DNA of 64,000 nt from Vanessa cardui (taxonomy: Eukaryota > Arthropoda > Insecta > Lepidoptera > Nymphalidae). The stretch is taken from assembly GCF_905220365.1 (NCBI RefSeq), contig NC_061153.1:8018001-8082000 (forward strand). The letters run 5' to 3'. Below are positions 43,463-56,950 of the stretch, piece by piece. The translations under genes were made by a program, and so were the position numbers. Position 1 is the first letter of the stretch. Each line of letters opens with the position of its first letter. Under the pieces are notes generated by a model, which was not told where the DNA came from, searched no databases, and saw nothing but the letters and a program-made list of their open reading frames with translations.

Positions 43463-45177
43463 TAATGATGTAAAAAACTTATCAAAAGATAGCATATTGG
43501 AGGAGTTCTGCCCCACATAAATTTATTAAATGATACCTTATATATATTCCTACAATATCTACAGGGTCTGGGTCCTAATACGATTCATTTTTGTTTTATC
43601 GAATTAATGATTTCAAAAACTTATCAAAAGATAGCATATTGGAAGATTTCTGCCCCACATAAATTTATAAAATGATACCTATCATCTATTCCTACAATAT
43701 CTTTAGGGTCTGGGTCCTAATACGATTCATTTTTGTTTTATCTAATTAATGATTTAAAAAACTTATAAAAAGATAGCAAATGGGAAGAGTTCTGCCCCAC
43801 ATCATTTTCTTAAATGATACCTATCATATATTCCTGCAGAATATATAGGGTTCTGGTTCCTAAAACGTTTCATTTTTGTTTTAATCGAATTAATGATTTA
43901 AAAGCTTATCAAAAGATAGCATATGGGAAGAGTTCTGCCCCACATTATTTTCTTAAATGATACCTATCATATAATCCTGCAAAATCTACAGGGTTTTGGA
44001 TCCTAAAACGTTTCATTTTTGTTTTAATCGAATTAATGATTTAAAAAACTTATCAAAATATAGCATTTTGGAAGAGATCTGCCGCACATAAATTTCTTAT
44101 ATGATACCTTATATATATTCCTACAATATCTACAGGGTCTGGGTCCTAATACGATTCAATTTTGTTTGATCGAATTAATGATTTAAAAAACTTATAAAAA
44201 GATAGCATATGGGAAGAGTTCTGCCCCACATATTTTTTTTAAATGATATCTATCATCTTTTCCTACAATATCTACAGGGTTCTGGTTCCTGAAACGTTTC
44301 ATTTTTGTTTTAATCGTATTAATGATTTAAAATACTTATCAAAAGATGGCATATTGAAAGAGTTCTGCCCCACATAAATTTATTAAATGATACCTTATAT
44401 ATATTCCTACAATATCTACAGGGTTCTGGTTCCTCAAACGTTTCATTTTTGTTTTAATCGTATTAATGATTTAAAAACTTATCAAAAGATAGCATATGGG
44501 AAGAGTTCTGCCCCACATAAATTTATGAAATGATACCTTATATATATTCCTGTAATATCGACAGGGTTCTGGTTCCTAAAACTTTTCATTTATGTTTTAA
44601 TCGAATTAATGATTTAAAATACTTATCAAAAGATGGCATATTGAAAGAGTTCTGCCCCACATAAATTTATTACATGATACCTATCATCTATTCCTACAAT
44701 ATCTTTAGGGTCTGGGTCCTAATACGATTCATTTTTGTTTTATCGAATTAATGATTTAAAAACTTATAAAAAGATAGCAAATGGGAAGAGTTCTGCCCCA
44801 CATAATTTTCTTAAATGATACTTATCATCTATTCCTGCAGAATATATAGGGTTCTGGTTCCTAAAACGTTTCATTTTTGTTTTAATCGAATTAATGATTT
44901 CAAAAACTTATCAAAAGATAGCATTTTGAAAGAGTTCTGCCCCACATAAATTTATAAAATGACATCTATCATCTATTCCTACAATATCTTTAGGGTCTGG
45001 GTCCTAATACGATTCATTTTTGTTTTATTGAATTAATGATTACAAAAACTTATCAAAAGATAGCATATGGGAAGAGTTCTGCCCCACATAATTTTCTTAA
45101 ATGATACCTATCATCAATTCCTGAAAAATCTACAGGGTTCTGGTTCCTAAAACGTTTCATTTTTGTTTTAATCGAAT

Positions 45178-48100
45178 TAATGATTTAAAAAACTTATCAA
45201 AAGATAGCATATTGGAGGAGTTCTGCCCCACATAAATTTATTAAATGATACCTTATATATATTCCTACAATATCTACAGGGTCTGGGTCCTAATACGATT
45301 CATTTTTGTTTTATCGAATTAATCATTTAAAAAACTTATCAAAATATAGCATATTGGAAGATTTCTGCCCCACATAAATTTATAAAATGATACCTATCAT
45401 CTATTCCTACAATATCTTTAGGGTCTGGGTCCTAATACGATTCATTTTTGTTTTATCTAATTAATGATTTAAAAAACTTATAAAAAGATAGCAAATGGGA
45501 AGAGTTCTGCCCCACATCATTTTCTTAAATGATACCTATCATATATTCCTGCAGAATGTATAGGGTTCTGGTTCCTAAAACGTTTCATTTTTGTTTTAAT
45601 CGAATTAATGATTTAAAAGCTTATCAAAAGATAGCATATGGGAAGAGTTCTGTCCCACATAAATTTATGAAATGATACCTTATATATATTCCTGTAATAT
45701 CGACAGGGTTCTGGTTCCTAAAACTTTTCATTTATGTTTTAATCGAATTAATGATTTAAAATACTTATCAAAAGATGGCATATTGAAAGAGTTCTGCCCC
45801 ACATAAATTTATTAAATGATACCTATCATCTATTCCTACAATATCTTTAGGGTCTGGGTCCTAATACGATTCATTTTTGTTTCATCGAATTAATGATTTA
45901 AAAAACTTATAAAAAGATAGCAAATGGGAAGAGTTCTGCCCCACATAATTTTCTTAAATGATACCTATCATCTATTCCTGCAGAAGATATAGGGTTCTGG
46001 TTCCTAAAACGTTTCATTTTTGTTTTAATCGAATTAATGATTTCAAAAACTTATCAAAAGTTAGCATATGGGAATAGTTCTGCCCTACATTATTTTCTTA
46101 AATGATACCTATCATATATTCCTGCAAAATCTACAGGGTTTTGGATCCTAAAACGTTTCATTTTTGTTTTAATCGAATTAATGATTTAAAAACTTATCAA
46201 AAGATTGCATATGGGAAGAGTTCTGCCCCACATAAATTTATGAAATGATACCTTATATATATATTCCTGTAATATCGACAGGGTTCTGGTTCCTAAAACG
46301 TTTCATTTTTGTTTTAATCGAATTAATGATTGAAAAAACTTATAAAAATATAGCATATTGGAAGAGTTCTGCCCCACATAATTTTATTAAATGATACCTA
46401 TCATCCATTCCTACAATATTTACAGGGTTTTGGTTCCTAAAACTTTTCATTTTTGTTTTAATCGAATTAATGATTACAAAAACTTATCAAAAGATAGCAT
46501 ATGGGATGAGTTCTGCCCCACATAATTTTCTTAAATTATACCTATCATCTATTCCTACAATATCTTTAGGGTCTGGGTCCTAATACGATTCATTTTTGTT
46601 TTATCGAATTAATGATTTAAAAAACTTATAAAAAGATAGCATATGGGAAGAGTTCTGCCCCACATAAATTTATGAAATGATACCTTATATATATTCCTGT
46701 AATATCGACAGGGTTCTGGTTCCTAAAACTTTTCATTTATGTTTTAATCGAATTAATGATTTAAAATACTTATCAAAAGATGGCATATTGAAAGAGTTCT
46801 GCCCCACATAAATTTATTAAATGATACCTATCATCTATTCCTACAATATCTTTAGGGTCTGGGTCCTAATACGATTCATTTTTGTTTCATCGAATTAATG
46901 ATTTAAAAAACTTATCAAAATATAGCATATTGGAAGATTTCTGCCCCACATAAATTTATAAAATGATACCTTTCATCTATTCCTACAATATCTTTAGGGT
47001 CTGGGTCCTAATACGATTCATTTTTGTTTTATTGAATTAATGATTACAAAACTTATCAAAAGATAGCATATGGGAAGAGTTCTGCCCCACATAATTTTCT
47101 TAAATGATACCTATCATCAATTCCTGCAAAATCTACAGGGTTCTGGTTCCTAAAACGTTTCCTTTTTGTTTTAATCGAATTAATGATGTAAAAAACTTAT
47201 CAAAAGATAGCATATTGGAGGAGTTCTGCCCCACATAAATTTATTAAATGATACCTTATATATATTCCTACAATATCTACAGGGTCTGGGTCCTAATACG
47301 ATTCATTTTTGTTTTATCGAATTAATGATTTAAAAAACTTATCAAAAGATAGCATATTGGAAGATTTCTGCCCCACATAAATTTATAAAATGATACCTAT
47401 CATCTATTCCTACAATATCTTTAGGGTCTGGGTCCTAATACGATTCATTTTTGTTTTATCTAATTAATGATTTAAAAAACTTATAAAAAGATAGCAAATG
47501 GGAAGAGTTCTGCCCCACATCATTTTCTTAAATGATACCTATCATATATTCCTGCAGAATATATAGGGTTCTGGTTCCTAAAACGTTTCATTTTTGTTTT
47601 AATCGAATTAATGATTTAAAAGCTTATCAAAAGATAGCATATGGGAAGAGTTCTGCCCCACATTATTTTCTTAAATGATACCTATCATATATTCCTGCAA
47701 AATCTACAGGGTTTTGGATCCTAAAACGTTTCATTTTTGTTTTAATCGAATTAATGATTTAAAAAACTTATCAAAATATAGCATTTTGGAAGAGATCTGC
47801 CGCACATAAATTTCTTATATGATACCTTATATATATTCCTACAATATCTACAGGGTCTGGGTCCTAATACGATTCAATTTTGTTTGATCGAATTAATGAT
47901 TTAAAAAACTTATAAAAAGATAGCATATGGGAAGAGTTCTGCCCCACATATTTTTTTTAAATGATATCTATCATCTTTTCCTACAATATCTACAGGGTTC
48001 TGGTTCCTGAAACGTTTCATTTTTGTTTTAATCGTATTAATGATTTAAAATACTTATCAAAAGATGGCATATTGAAAGAGTTCTGCCCCACATAAATTTA

Positions 48101-48895
48101 TTAAATGATACCTTATATATATTCCTACAATATCTACAGGGTTCTGGTTCCTCAAACGTTTCATTTTTGTTTTAATCGTATTAATGATTTAAAAACTTAT
48201 CAAAAGATAGCATATGGGAAGAGTTCTGTCCCACATAAATTTATGAAATGATACCTTATATATATTCCTGTAATATCGACAGGGTTCTGGTTCCTAAAAC
48301 TTTTCATTTATGTTTTAATCGAATTAATGATTTAAAATACTTATCAAAAGATGGCATATTGAAAGAGTTCTGCCCCACATAAATTTATTACATGATACCT
48401 ATCATCTATTCCTACAATATCTTTAGGGTCTGGGTCCTAATACGATTCATTTTTGTTTTATCGAATTAATGATTTAAAAACTTATAAAAAGATAGCAAAT
48501 GGGAAGAGTTCTGCCCCACATAATTTTCTTAAATGATACTTATCATCTATTCCTGCAGAATATATAGGGTTCTGGTTCCTAAAACGTTTCATTTTTGTTT
48601 TAATCGAATTAATGATTTCAAAAACTTATCAAAAGATAGCATTTTGAAAGAGTTCTGCCCCACATAAATTTATAAAATGACATCTATCATCTATTCCTAC
48701 AATATCTTTAGGGTCTGGGTCCTAATACGATTCATTTTTGTTTTATTGAATTAATGATTACAAAAACTTATCAAAAGATAGCATATGGGAAGAGTTCTGC
48801 CCCACATAATTTTCTTAAATGATACCTATCATCAATTCCTGAAAAATCTACAGGGTTCTGGTTCCTAAAACGTTTCATTTTTGTTTTAATCGAAT
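45178..48895. repeat. 26-monomer higher-order unit, copy 4
   Basis: The TTCCTGAAAAATC markers at 45,118 and 48,836 and the extra-TA CCTGTAATATCG markers at 46,266 and 49,984 are both 3,718 bp apart, defining this unit and its right-hand neighbour. It begins with GATTTAAAAAAC where copies 1 to 3 have GATGTAAAAAAC. A private change, ACGTTTCCTTTTTG near 47,160, is shared with about 56,462, so part of this unit also gave rise to the 55-57 kb region. Confidence 0.72.
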
Positions 48896-51800
48896 TAATG
48901 ATGTAAAAAACTTATCAAAAGATAGCATATTGGAGGAGTTCTGCCCCACATAAATTTATTAAATGATACCTTATATATATTCCTACAATATCTACAGGGT
49001 CTGGGTCCTAATACGATTCATTTTTGTTTTATCGAATTAATCATTTAAAAAACTTATCAAAATATAGCATATTGGAAGATTTCTGCCCCACATAAATTTA
49101 TAAAATGATACCTATCATCTATTCCTACAATATCTTTAGGGTCTGGGTCATAATACGATTCATTTTTGTTTTATCTAATTAATGATTTAAAAAACTTATA
49201 AAAAGATAGCAAATGGGAAGAGTTCTGCCCCACATAATTTTCTTAAATGATACCTATCATCTATTCCTGCAGAATATATAGGGTTCTGGTTCCTTAAACG
49301 TTTCATTTTTGTTTTAATCGAATTAATGATTTAAAAACTTATCAAAAGATAGCATATGGGAAGAGTTCTGTCCCACATAAATTTATGAAATGATACCTTA
49401 TATATATTCCTGTAATATCGACAGGGTTCTGGTTCCTAAAACTTTTCATTTATGTTTTAATCGAATTAATGATTTAAAATACTTATCAAAAGATGGCATA
49501 TTGAAAGAGTTCTGCCCCACATAAATTTATTAAATGATACCTATCATCTATTCCTACAATATCTTTAGGGTCTGGGTCCTAATACGATTCATTTTTGTTT
49601 CATCGAATTAATGATTTAAAAAACTTATAAAAAGATAGCAAATGGGAAGAGTTCTGCCCCACATAATTTTCTTAAATGATACCTATCATCTATTCCTGCA
49701 GAAGATATAGGGTTCTGGTTCCTAAAACGTTTCATTTTTGTTTTAATCGAATTAATGATTTCAAAAACTTATCAAAAGTTAGCATATGGGAATAGTTCTG
49801 CCCTACATTATTTTCTAAAATGATACCTATCATATATTCCTGCAAAATCTACAGGGTTTTGGATCCTAAAACGTTTCATTTTTGTTTTAATCGAATTAAT
49901 GATTTAAAAACTTATCAAAAGATTGCATATGGGAAGAGTTCTGCCCCACATAAATTTATGAAATGATACCTTATATATATATTCCTGTAATATCGACAGG
50001 GTTCTGGTTCCTAAAACGTTTCATTTTTGTTTTAATCGAATTAATGATTAAAAAAACTTATAAAAATATAGCATATTGGAAGAGTTCTGCCCCACATAAT
50101 TTTATTAAATGATACCTATCATCCATTCCTACAATATTTACAGGGTTTTGGTTCCTAAAACTTTTCATTTTTGTTTTAATCGAATTAATGATTACAAAAA
50201 CTTATCAAAAGATAGCATATGGGATGAGTTCTGCCCCACATAATTTTCTTAAATTATACCTAACATCTATTCCTACAATATCTTTAGGGTCTGGGTCCTA
50301 ATACGATTCATTTTTGTTTTATCGAATTAATGATTTAAAAAACTTATAAAAAGATAGCATATGGGAAGAGTTCTGCCCCACATAAATTTATGAAATGATA
50401 CCTTATATATATTCCTGTAATATCGACAGGGTTCTGGTTCCTAAAACTTTTCATTTATGTTTTAATCGAATTAATGATTTAAAATACTTATCAAAAGATG
50501 GCATATTGAAAGAGTTCTGCCCCACATAAATTTATTAAATGATACCTATCATCTATTCCTACAATATCTTTAGGGTCTGGGTCCTAATACGATTCATTTT
50601 TGTTTCATCGAATTAATGATTTAAAAAACTTATAAAAATATAGCATATTGGAAGATTTCTGCCCCACATAATTTTCTTAAATGATACCTATCATCTATTC
50701 CTGCAGAAGATATAGGGTTCTGGTTCCTAAAACGTTTCATTTTTGTTTTAATCGAATTAATGATTTCAAAAACTTATCAAAAGTTAGCATATGGGAATAG
50801 TTCTGCCCTACATTATTTTCTAAAATGATACCTATCATATATTCCTGCAAAATCTACAGGGTTTTGGATCCTAAAACGTTTCATTTTTGTTTTAATCGAA
50901 TTAATGATTTAAAAACTTATCAAAAGATTGCATATGGGAAGAGTTCTGCCCCACATAAATTTATGAAATGATACCTTATATATATATTCCTGTAATATCG
51001 ACAGGGTTCTGGTTCCTAAAACGTTTCATTTTTGTTTTAATCGAATTAATGATTAAAAAAACTTATAAAAATATAGCATATTGGAAGAGTTCTGCCCCAC
51101 ATAATTTTATTAAATGATACCTATCATCCATTCCTACAATATTTACAGGGTTTTGGTTCCTAAAACTTTTCATTTTTGTTTTAATCGAATTAATGATTAC
51201 AAAAACTTATCAAAAGATAGCATATGGGATGAGTTCTGCCCCACATAATTTTCTTAAATTATACCTATCATCTATTCCTACAATATCTTTAGGGTCTGGG
51301 TCCTAATACGATTCATTTTTGTTTTATCGAATTAATGATTTAAAAAACTTATAAAAAGATAGCATATGGGAAGAGTTCTGCCCCACATAAATTTATGAAA
51401 TGATACCTTATATATATTCCTGTAATATCGACAGGGTTCTGGTTCCTAAAACTTTTCATTTATGTTTTAATCGAATTAATGATTTAAAATACTTATCAAA
51501 AGATGGCATATTGAAAGAGTTCTGCCCCACATAAATTTATTAAGTGATACCTATCATCTATTCCTACAATATCTTTAGGGTCTGGGTCCTAATACGATTC
51601 ATTTTTGTTTCATCGAATTAATGATTTAAAAAACTTATAAAAATATAGCATATTGGAAGATTTCTGCCCCACATAAATTTATAAAATGATACCTTTCATC
51701 TATTCCTACAATATCTTTAGGGTCTGGGTCCTAATACGATTCATTTTTGTTTTATTGAATTAATGATTACAAAACTTATCAAAAGATAGCATATGGGAAG

Positions 51801-52370
51801 CGTTCTGCCCCACATAATTTTCTTAAATGATACCTATCATCAATTCCTGCAAAATCTACAGGGTTCTGGTTCCTAAAACGTTTCATTTTTGTTTTAATCG
51901 AATTAATGATGTAAAAAACTTATCAAAAGATAGCATATTGGAGGAGTTCTGCCCCACATAAATTTATTAAATGATACCTTATATATATTCCTACAATATC
52001 TACAGGGTCTGGGTCCTAATACGATTCATTTTTGTTTTATCGAATTAATCATTTAAAAAACTTATCAAAATATAGCATATTGGAAGATTTCTGCCCCACA
52101 TAAATTTATAAAATGATACCTATCATCTATTCCTACAATATCTTTAGGGTCTGGGTCCTAATACGATTCATTTTTGTTTTATCTAATTAATGATTTAAAA
52201 AACTTATAAAAAGATAGCAAATGGGAAGAGTTCTGCCCCACATCATTTTCTTAAATGATACCTATCATATATTCCTGCAGAATATATAGGGTTCTGGTTC
52301 CTAAAACGTTTCATTTTTGTTTTAATCGAATTAATGATTTAAAAGCTTATCAAAAGATAGCATATGGGAA
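48896..52370. repeat. 26-monomer higher-order unit, copy 5, with internal 7-monomer duplication
   Basis: This copy starts with GATGTAAAAAAC. Its extra-TA monomer occurs twice, at 49,984 and 50,989. The 1,005-bp step is seven monomers plus the two extra TA bases and small length differences. Both duplicated segments share the rare GATTAAAAAAACTTATAAAAA variant near 50,047 and 51,052. Beyond about 52,370 the sequence switches to the block starting CACATAATTTTTTTAAATG. Confidence 0.68.
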
Positions 52371-52399
52371 GAGTTCTGCCCCACATAATTTTTTTAAAT

Positions 52400-54120
52400 G
52401 ATATTTATCATCATTTCCTACAATATCTACAGGGTTCTGGTTCCTGAAACGTTTCATTTTTGTTTTAATCGAATTAATGATTTCAAAACCTTATCAAAAT
52501 ATAGCATATTGGAAGAGTTCTGCCCCATATACTTTTCTTAAATGATACCTATCATCTATTCCTGCAGAATATATAGGGTTCTGGTTCCAAAAACGTTTCA
52601 TTTTTGTTTTAATCGAATTAATGATTTAAAAAACTTATCAAAAGATAGCATTTTGGAAGAGATCTGCCCCACATAAATTTATAAAATGATACCTATCATC
52701 TATTCCTACAATATCTTTAGGGTCTGGGTCCTAATACGATTCATTTTTGTTTTATCGAATTAATGATTTAAAAAACTTATAAAAAGATAGCAAATGGGAA
52801 GAGTTCTGCCCCACATAATTTTCTTAAATGATACCTATCATCTATTCCTGCAGAATATATAGGGTTCTGGTTCCTAAAACGTTTCATTTTTGTTTTAATC
52901 GAATTAATGATTTAAAAACTTATCAAAAGATAGCATATGGGAAGAGTTCTGCCCCACATAAATTTATGAAATGATACCTTATATATATTCCTACAATATC
53001 TACAGGGTTCTGGTTCCTTAAACGTTTCGTTTTTGTTTTAATCGTATTAATGATTTAAAAACTTATCAAAAGATAGCATATGTGAAGAGTTCTGTCCCAC
53101 ATAAATTTATGAAATGATACCTTATATATATTCCTGTAATATCGACAGGGTTCTGGTTCCTAAAACTTTTCATTTATGTTTTAATCGAATTAATGATTTA
53201 AAATACTTATCAAAAGATGGCATATTGAAAGAGTTCTGCCCCACATAAATTTATGAAATGATACCTTATATATATTCCTACAATATCTACAGGGTTCTGG
53301 TTCCTGAAACGTTTCATTTTTGTTTTAATCGAATTAATGATTTCAAAACCTTATCAAAATATAGCATATTGGAAGAGTTCTGCCCCATATACTTTTCTTA
53401 AATGATACCTATCATCTATTCCTGCAGAATATATAGGGTTCTGGTTCCAAAAACGTTTCATTTTTGTTTTAATCGAATTAATGATTTAAAAAACTTATCA
53501 AAAGATAGCATTTTGGAAGAGATCTGCCCCACATAAATTTATAAAATGATACCTATCATCTATTCCTACAATATCTTTAGGGTCTGGGTCCTAATACGAT
53601 TCATTTTTGTTTTATCGAATTAATGATTTAAAAAACTTATAAAAAGATAGCAAATGGGAAGAGTTCTGCCCCACATAATTTTCTTAAATGATACCTATCA
53701 TCTATTCCTGCAGAATATATAGGGTTCTGGTTCCTAAAACGTTTCATTTTTGTTTTAATCGAATTAATGATTTAAAAACTTATCAAAAGATAGCATATGG
53801 GAAGAGTTCTGCCCCACATAAATTTATGAAATGATACCTTATATATATTCCTACAATATCTACAGGGTTCTGGTTCCTCAAACGTTTCGTTTTTGTTTTA
53901 ATCGTATTAATGATTTAAAAACTTATCAAAAGATAGCATATGTGAAGAGTTCTGTCCCACATAAATTTATGAAATGATACCTTATATATATTCCTGTAAT
54001 ATCGACAGGGTTCTGGTTCCTAAAACTTTTCATTTTTGTTTTAATCGAATTAATGATTTAAAATACTTATCAAAAGATGGCATATTGAAAGAGTTCTGCC
54101 CCACATAAATTTATGAAATG
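52400..54120. repeat. 860-bp (6-monomer) tandem duplication
   Basis: Three rare variants each occur twice 860 bp apart: CTGCCCCATATAC (TGCCCC at 52,521 and 53,381), ACGTTTCGTTTTTG near 53,028 and 53,888, and CATATGTGAAGAG (TGTGAAGAG at 53,081 and 53,941). The copies differ at only a few bases, for example CCTTAAACG against CCTCAAACG just before the GTTTCG. This is a local six-monomer duplication inside a larger mosaic. Confidence 0.8.
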
Positions 54121-54908
54121 ATACCTTATATATATTCCTACAATATCTACAGGGTTCTGGTTCCTCAAACGTTTCATTTTTGTTTTAATCGTATTAATGA
54201 TTTAAAAACTTATCAAAAGATAGCATATGGGAAGAGTTCTGTCCCACATAAATTTATGAAATGATACCTTATATATATTCCTGTAATATCGACAGGGTTC
54301 TGGTTCCTAAAACTTTTCATTTATGTTTTAATCGAATTAATGATTTAAAATACTTATCAAAAGATGGCATATTGAAAGAGTTCTGCCCCACATAAATTTA
54401 TTAAATGATACCTATCATCTATTCCTACAATATCTTTAGGGTCTGGGTCCTAATACGATTCATTTTTGTTTTATCGAATTAATGATTTAAAAACTTATAA
54501 AAAGATAGCAAATGGGAAGAGTTCTGCCCCACATAATTTTCTTAAATGATACTTATCATCTATTCCTGCAGAATATATAGGGTTCTGGTTCCTAAAACGT
54601 TTCATTTTTGTTTTAATCGAATTAATGATTTCAAAAACTTATCAAAAGATAGCATTTTGAAAGAGTTCTGCCCCACATAAATTTATAAAATGACATCTAT
54701 CATCTATTCCTACAATATCTTTAGGGTCTGGGTCCTAATACGATTCATTTTTGTTTTATTGAATTAATGATTACAAAAACTTATCAAAAGATAGCATATG
54801 GGAAGAGTTCTGCCCCACATAATTTTCTTAAATGATACCTATCATCAATTCCTGAAAAATCTACAGGGTTCTGGTTCCTAAAACGTTTCATTTTTGTTTT
54901 AATCGAAT

Positions 54909-56950
54909 TAATGATGTAAAAAACTTATCAAAAGATAGCATATTGGAGGAGTTCTGCCCCACATAAATTTATTAAATGATACCTTATATATATTCCTACA
55001 ATATCTACAGGGTCTGGGTCCTAATACGATTCATTTTTGTTTTATCGAATTAATCATTTAAAACACTTATCAAAATATAGCATATTGGAAGATTTCTGCC
55101 CCACATAAATTTATAAAATGATACCTATCATCTATTCCTACAATATCTTTAGGGTCTGGGTCCTAATACGATTCATTTTTGTTTCATCGAATTAATGATT
55201 TAAAAAACTTATAAAAAGATAGCAAATGGGAAGAGTTCTGCCCCACATAATTTTCTTAAATGATACCTATCATCTATTCCTGCAGAAGATATAGGGTTCT
55301 GGTTCCTAAAACGTTTCATTTTTGTTTTAATCGAATTAATGATTTCAAAAACTTATCAAAAGTTAGCATATGGGAATAGTTCTGCCCTACATTATTTTCT
55401 AAAATGATACCTATCATATATTCCTGCAAAATCTACAGGGTTTTGGATCCTAAAACGTTTCATTTTTGTTTTAATCGAATTAATGATTTAAAAACTTATC
55501 AAAAGATTGCATATGGGAAGAGTTCTGCCCCACATAAATTTATGAAATGATACCTTATATATATATTCCTGTAATATCGACAGGGTTCTGGTTCCTAAAA
55601 CGTTTCATTTTTGTTTTAATCGAATTAATGATTGAAAAAACTTATAAAAATATAGCATATTGGAAGAGTTCTGCCCCACATAATTTTATTAAATGATACC
55701 TATCATCCATTCCTACAATATTTACAGGGTTTTGGTTCCTAAAACTTTTCATTTTTGTTTTAATCGAATTAATGATTACAAAAACTTATCAAAAGATAGC
55801 ATATGGGATGAGTTCTGCCCCACATAATTTTCTTAAATTATACCTATCATCTATTCCTACAATATCTTTAGGGTCTGGGTCCTAATACGATTCATTTTTG
55901 TTTTATCGAATTAATGATTTAAAAAACTTATAAAAAGATAGCATATGGGAAGAGTTCTGCCCCACATAAATTTATGAAATGATACCTTATATATATTCCT
56001 GTAATATCGACAGGGTTCTGGTTCCTAAAACTTTTCATTTATGTTTTAATCGAATTAATGATTTAAAATACTTATCAAAAGATGGCATATTGAAAGAGTT
56101 CTGCCCCACATAAATTTATTAAATGATACCTATCATCTATTCCTACAATATCTTTAGGGTCTGGGTCCTAATACGATTCATTTTTGTTTCATCGAATTAA
56201 TGATTTAAAAAACTTATAAAAATATAGCATATTGGAAGATTTCTGCCCCACATAAATTTATAAAATGATACCTTTCATCTATTCCTACAATATCTTTAGG
56301 GTCTGGGTCCTAATACGATTCATTTTTGTTTTATTGAATTAATGATTACAAAACTTATCAAAAGATAGCATATGGGAAGAGTTCTGCCCCACATAATTTT
56401 CTTAAATGATACCTATCATCAATTCCTGCAAAATCTACAGGGTTCTGGTTCCTAAAACGTTTCCTTTTTGTTTTAATCGAAGTAATGATGTAAAAAACTT
56501 ATCAAAAGATAGCATATTGGAGGAGTTCTGCCCCACATAAATTTATTAAATGATACCTTATATATATTCCTACAATATCTACAGGGTCTGGGTCCTAATA
56601 CGATTCATTTTTGTTTTATCGAATTAATCATTTAAAAAACTTATCAAAATATAGCATATTGGAAGATTTCTGCCCCACATAAATTTATAAAATGATACCT
56701 ATCATCTATTCCTACAATATCTTTAGGGTCTGGGTCCTAATACGATTCATTTTTGTTTTATCTAATTAATGATTTAAAAAACTTATAAAAAGATAGCAAA
56801 TGGGAAGAGTTCTGCCCCACATCATTTTCTTAAATGATACCTATCATATATTCCTGCAGAATATATAGGGTTCTGGTTCCTAAAACGTTTCATTTTTGTT
56901 TTAATCGAATTAATGATTTAAAAGCTTATCAAAAGATAGCATATGGGAAG
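54909..56950. repeat. Partial 26-monomer unit, copy 6, lacking about three monomers
   Basis: TTCCTGAAAAATC (54,849) marks the start and the extra-TA CCTGTAATATCG lies at 55,568, only 659 bp into the unit instead of 1,088. The 429-bp difference equals three monomers, lost near 55,180 where a TCATCTATTCC...GTTTCATCG monomer follows directly. The unit then follows the other copies until about 56,950, where the CACATAATTTTTTTAAATG block begins. Confidence 0.65.

Larger units (their letters stand above)
32937..43800. repeat. Second copy of the ~11-kb block, with a 285-bp internal deletion
   Basis: This is the partner of 12,650-23,800. Before the join at about 38.9 kb the offset is 20,287, after it 20,002, so this copy lacks 285 bp, about two monomers. 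The join falls where ATGTTGTAAAAAACTTATC continues into a CATATGGGAAGAGTTCTGTCCC core. The first copy instead has CATATTGGAGGAGTTCTGCC and two more monomers before its CTGTCCC core. A loss of whole monomers with the phase kept fits unequal crossing-over or intrastrand deletion. Confidence 0.8.
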
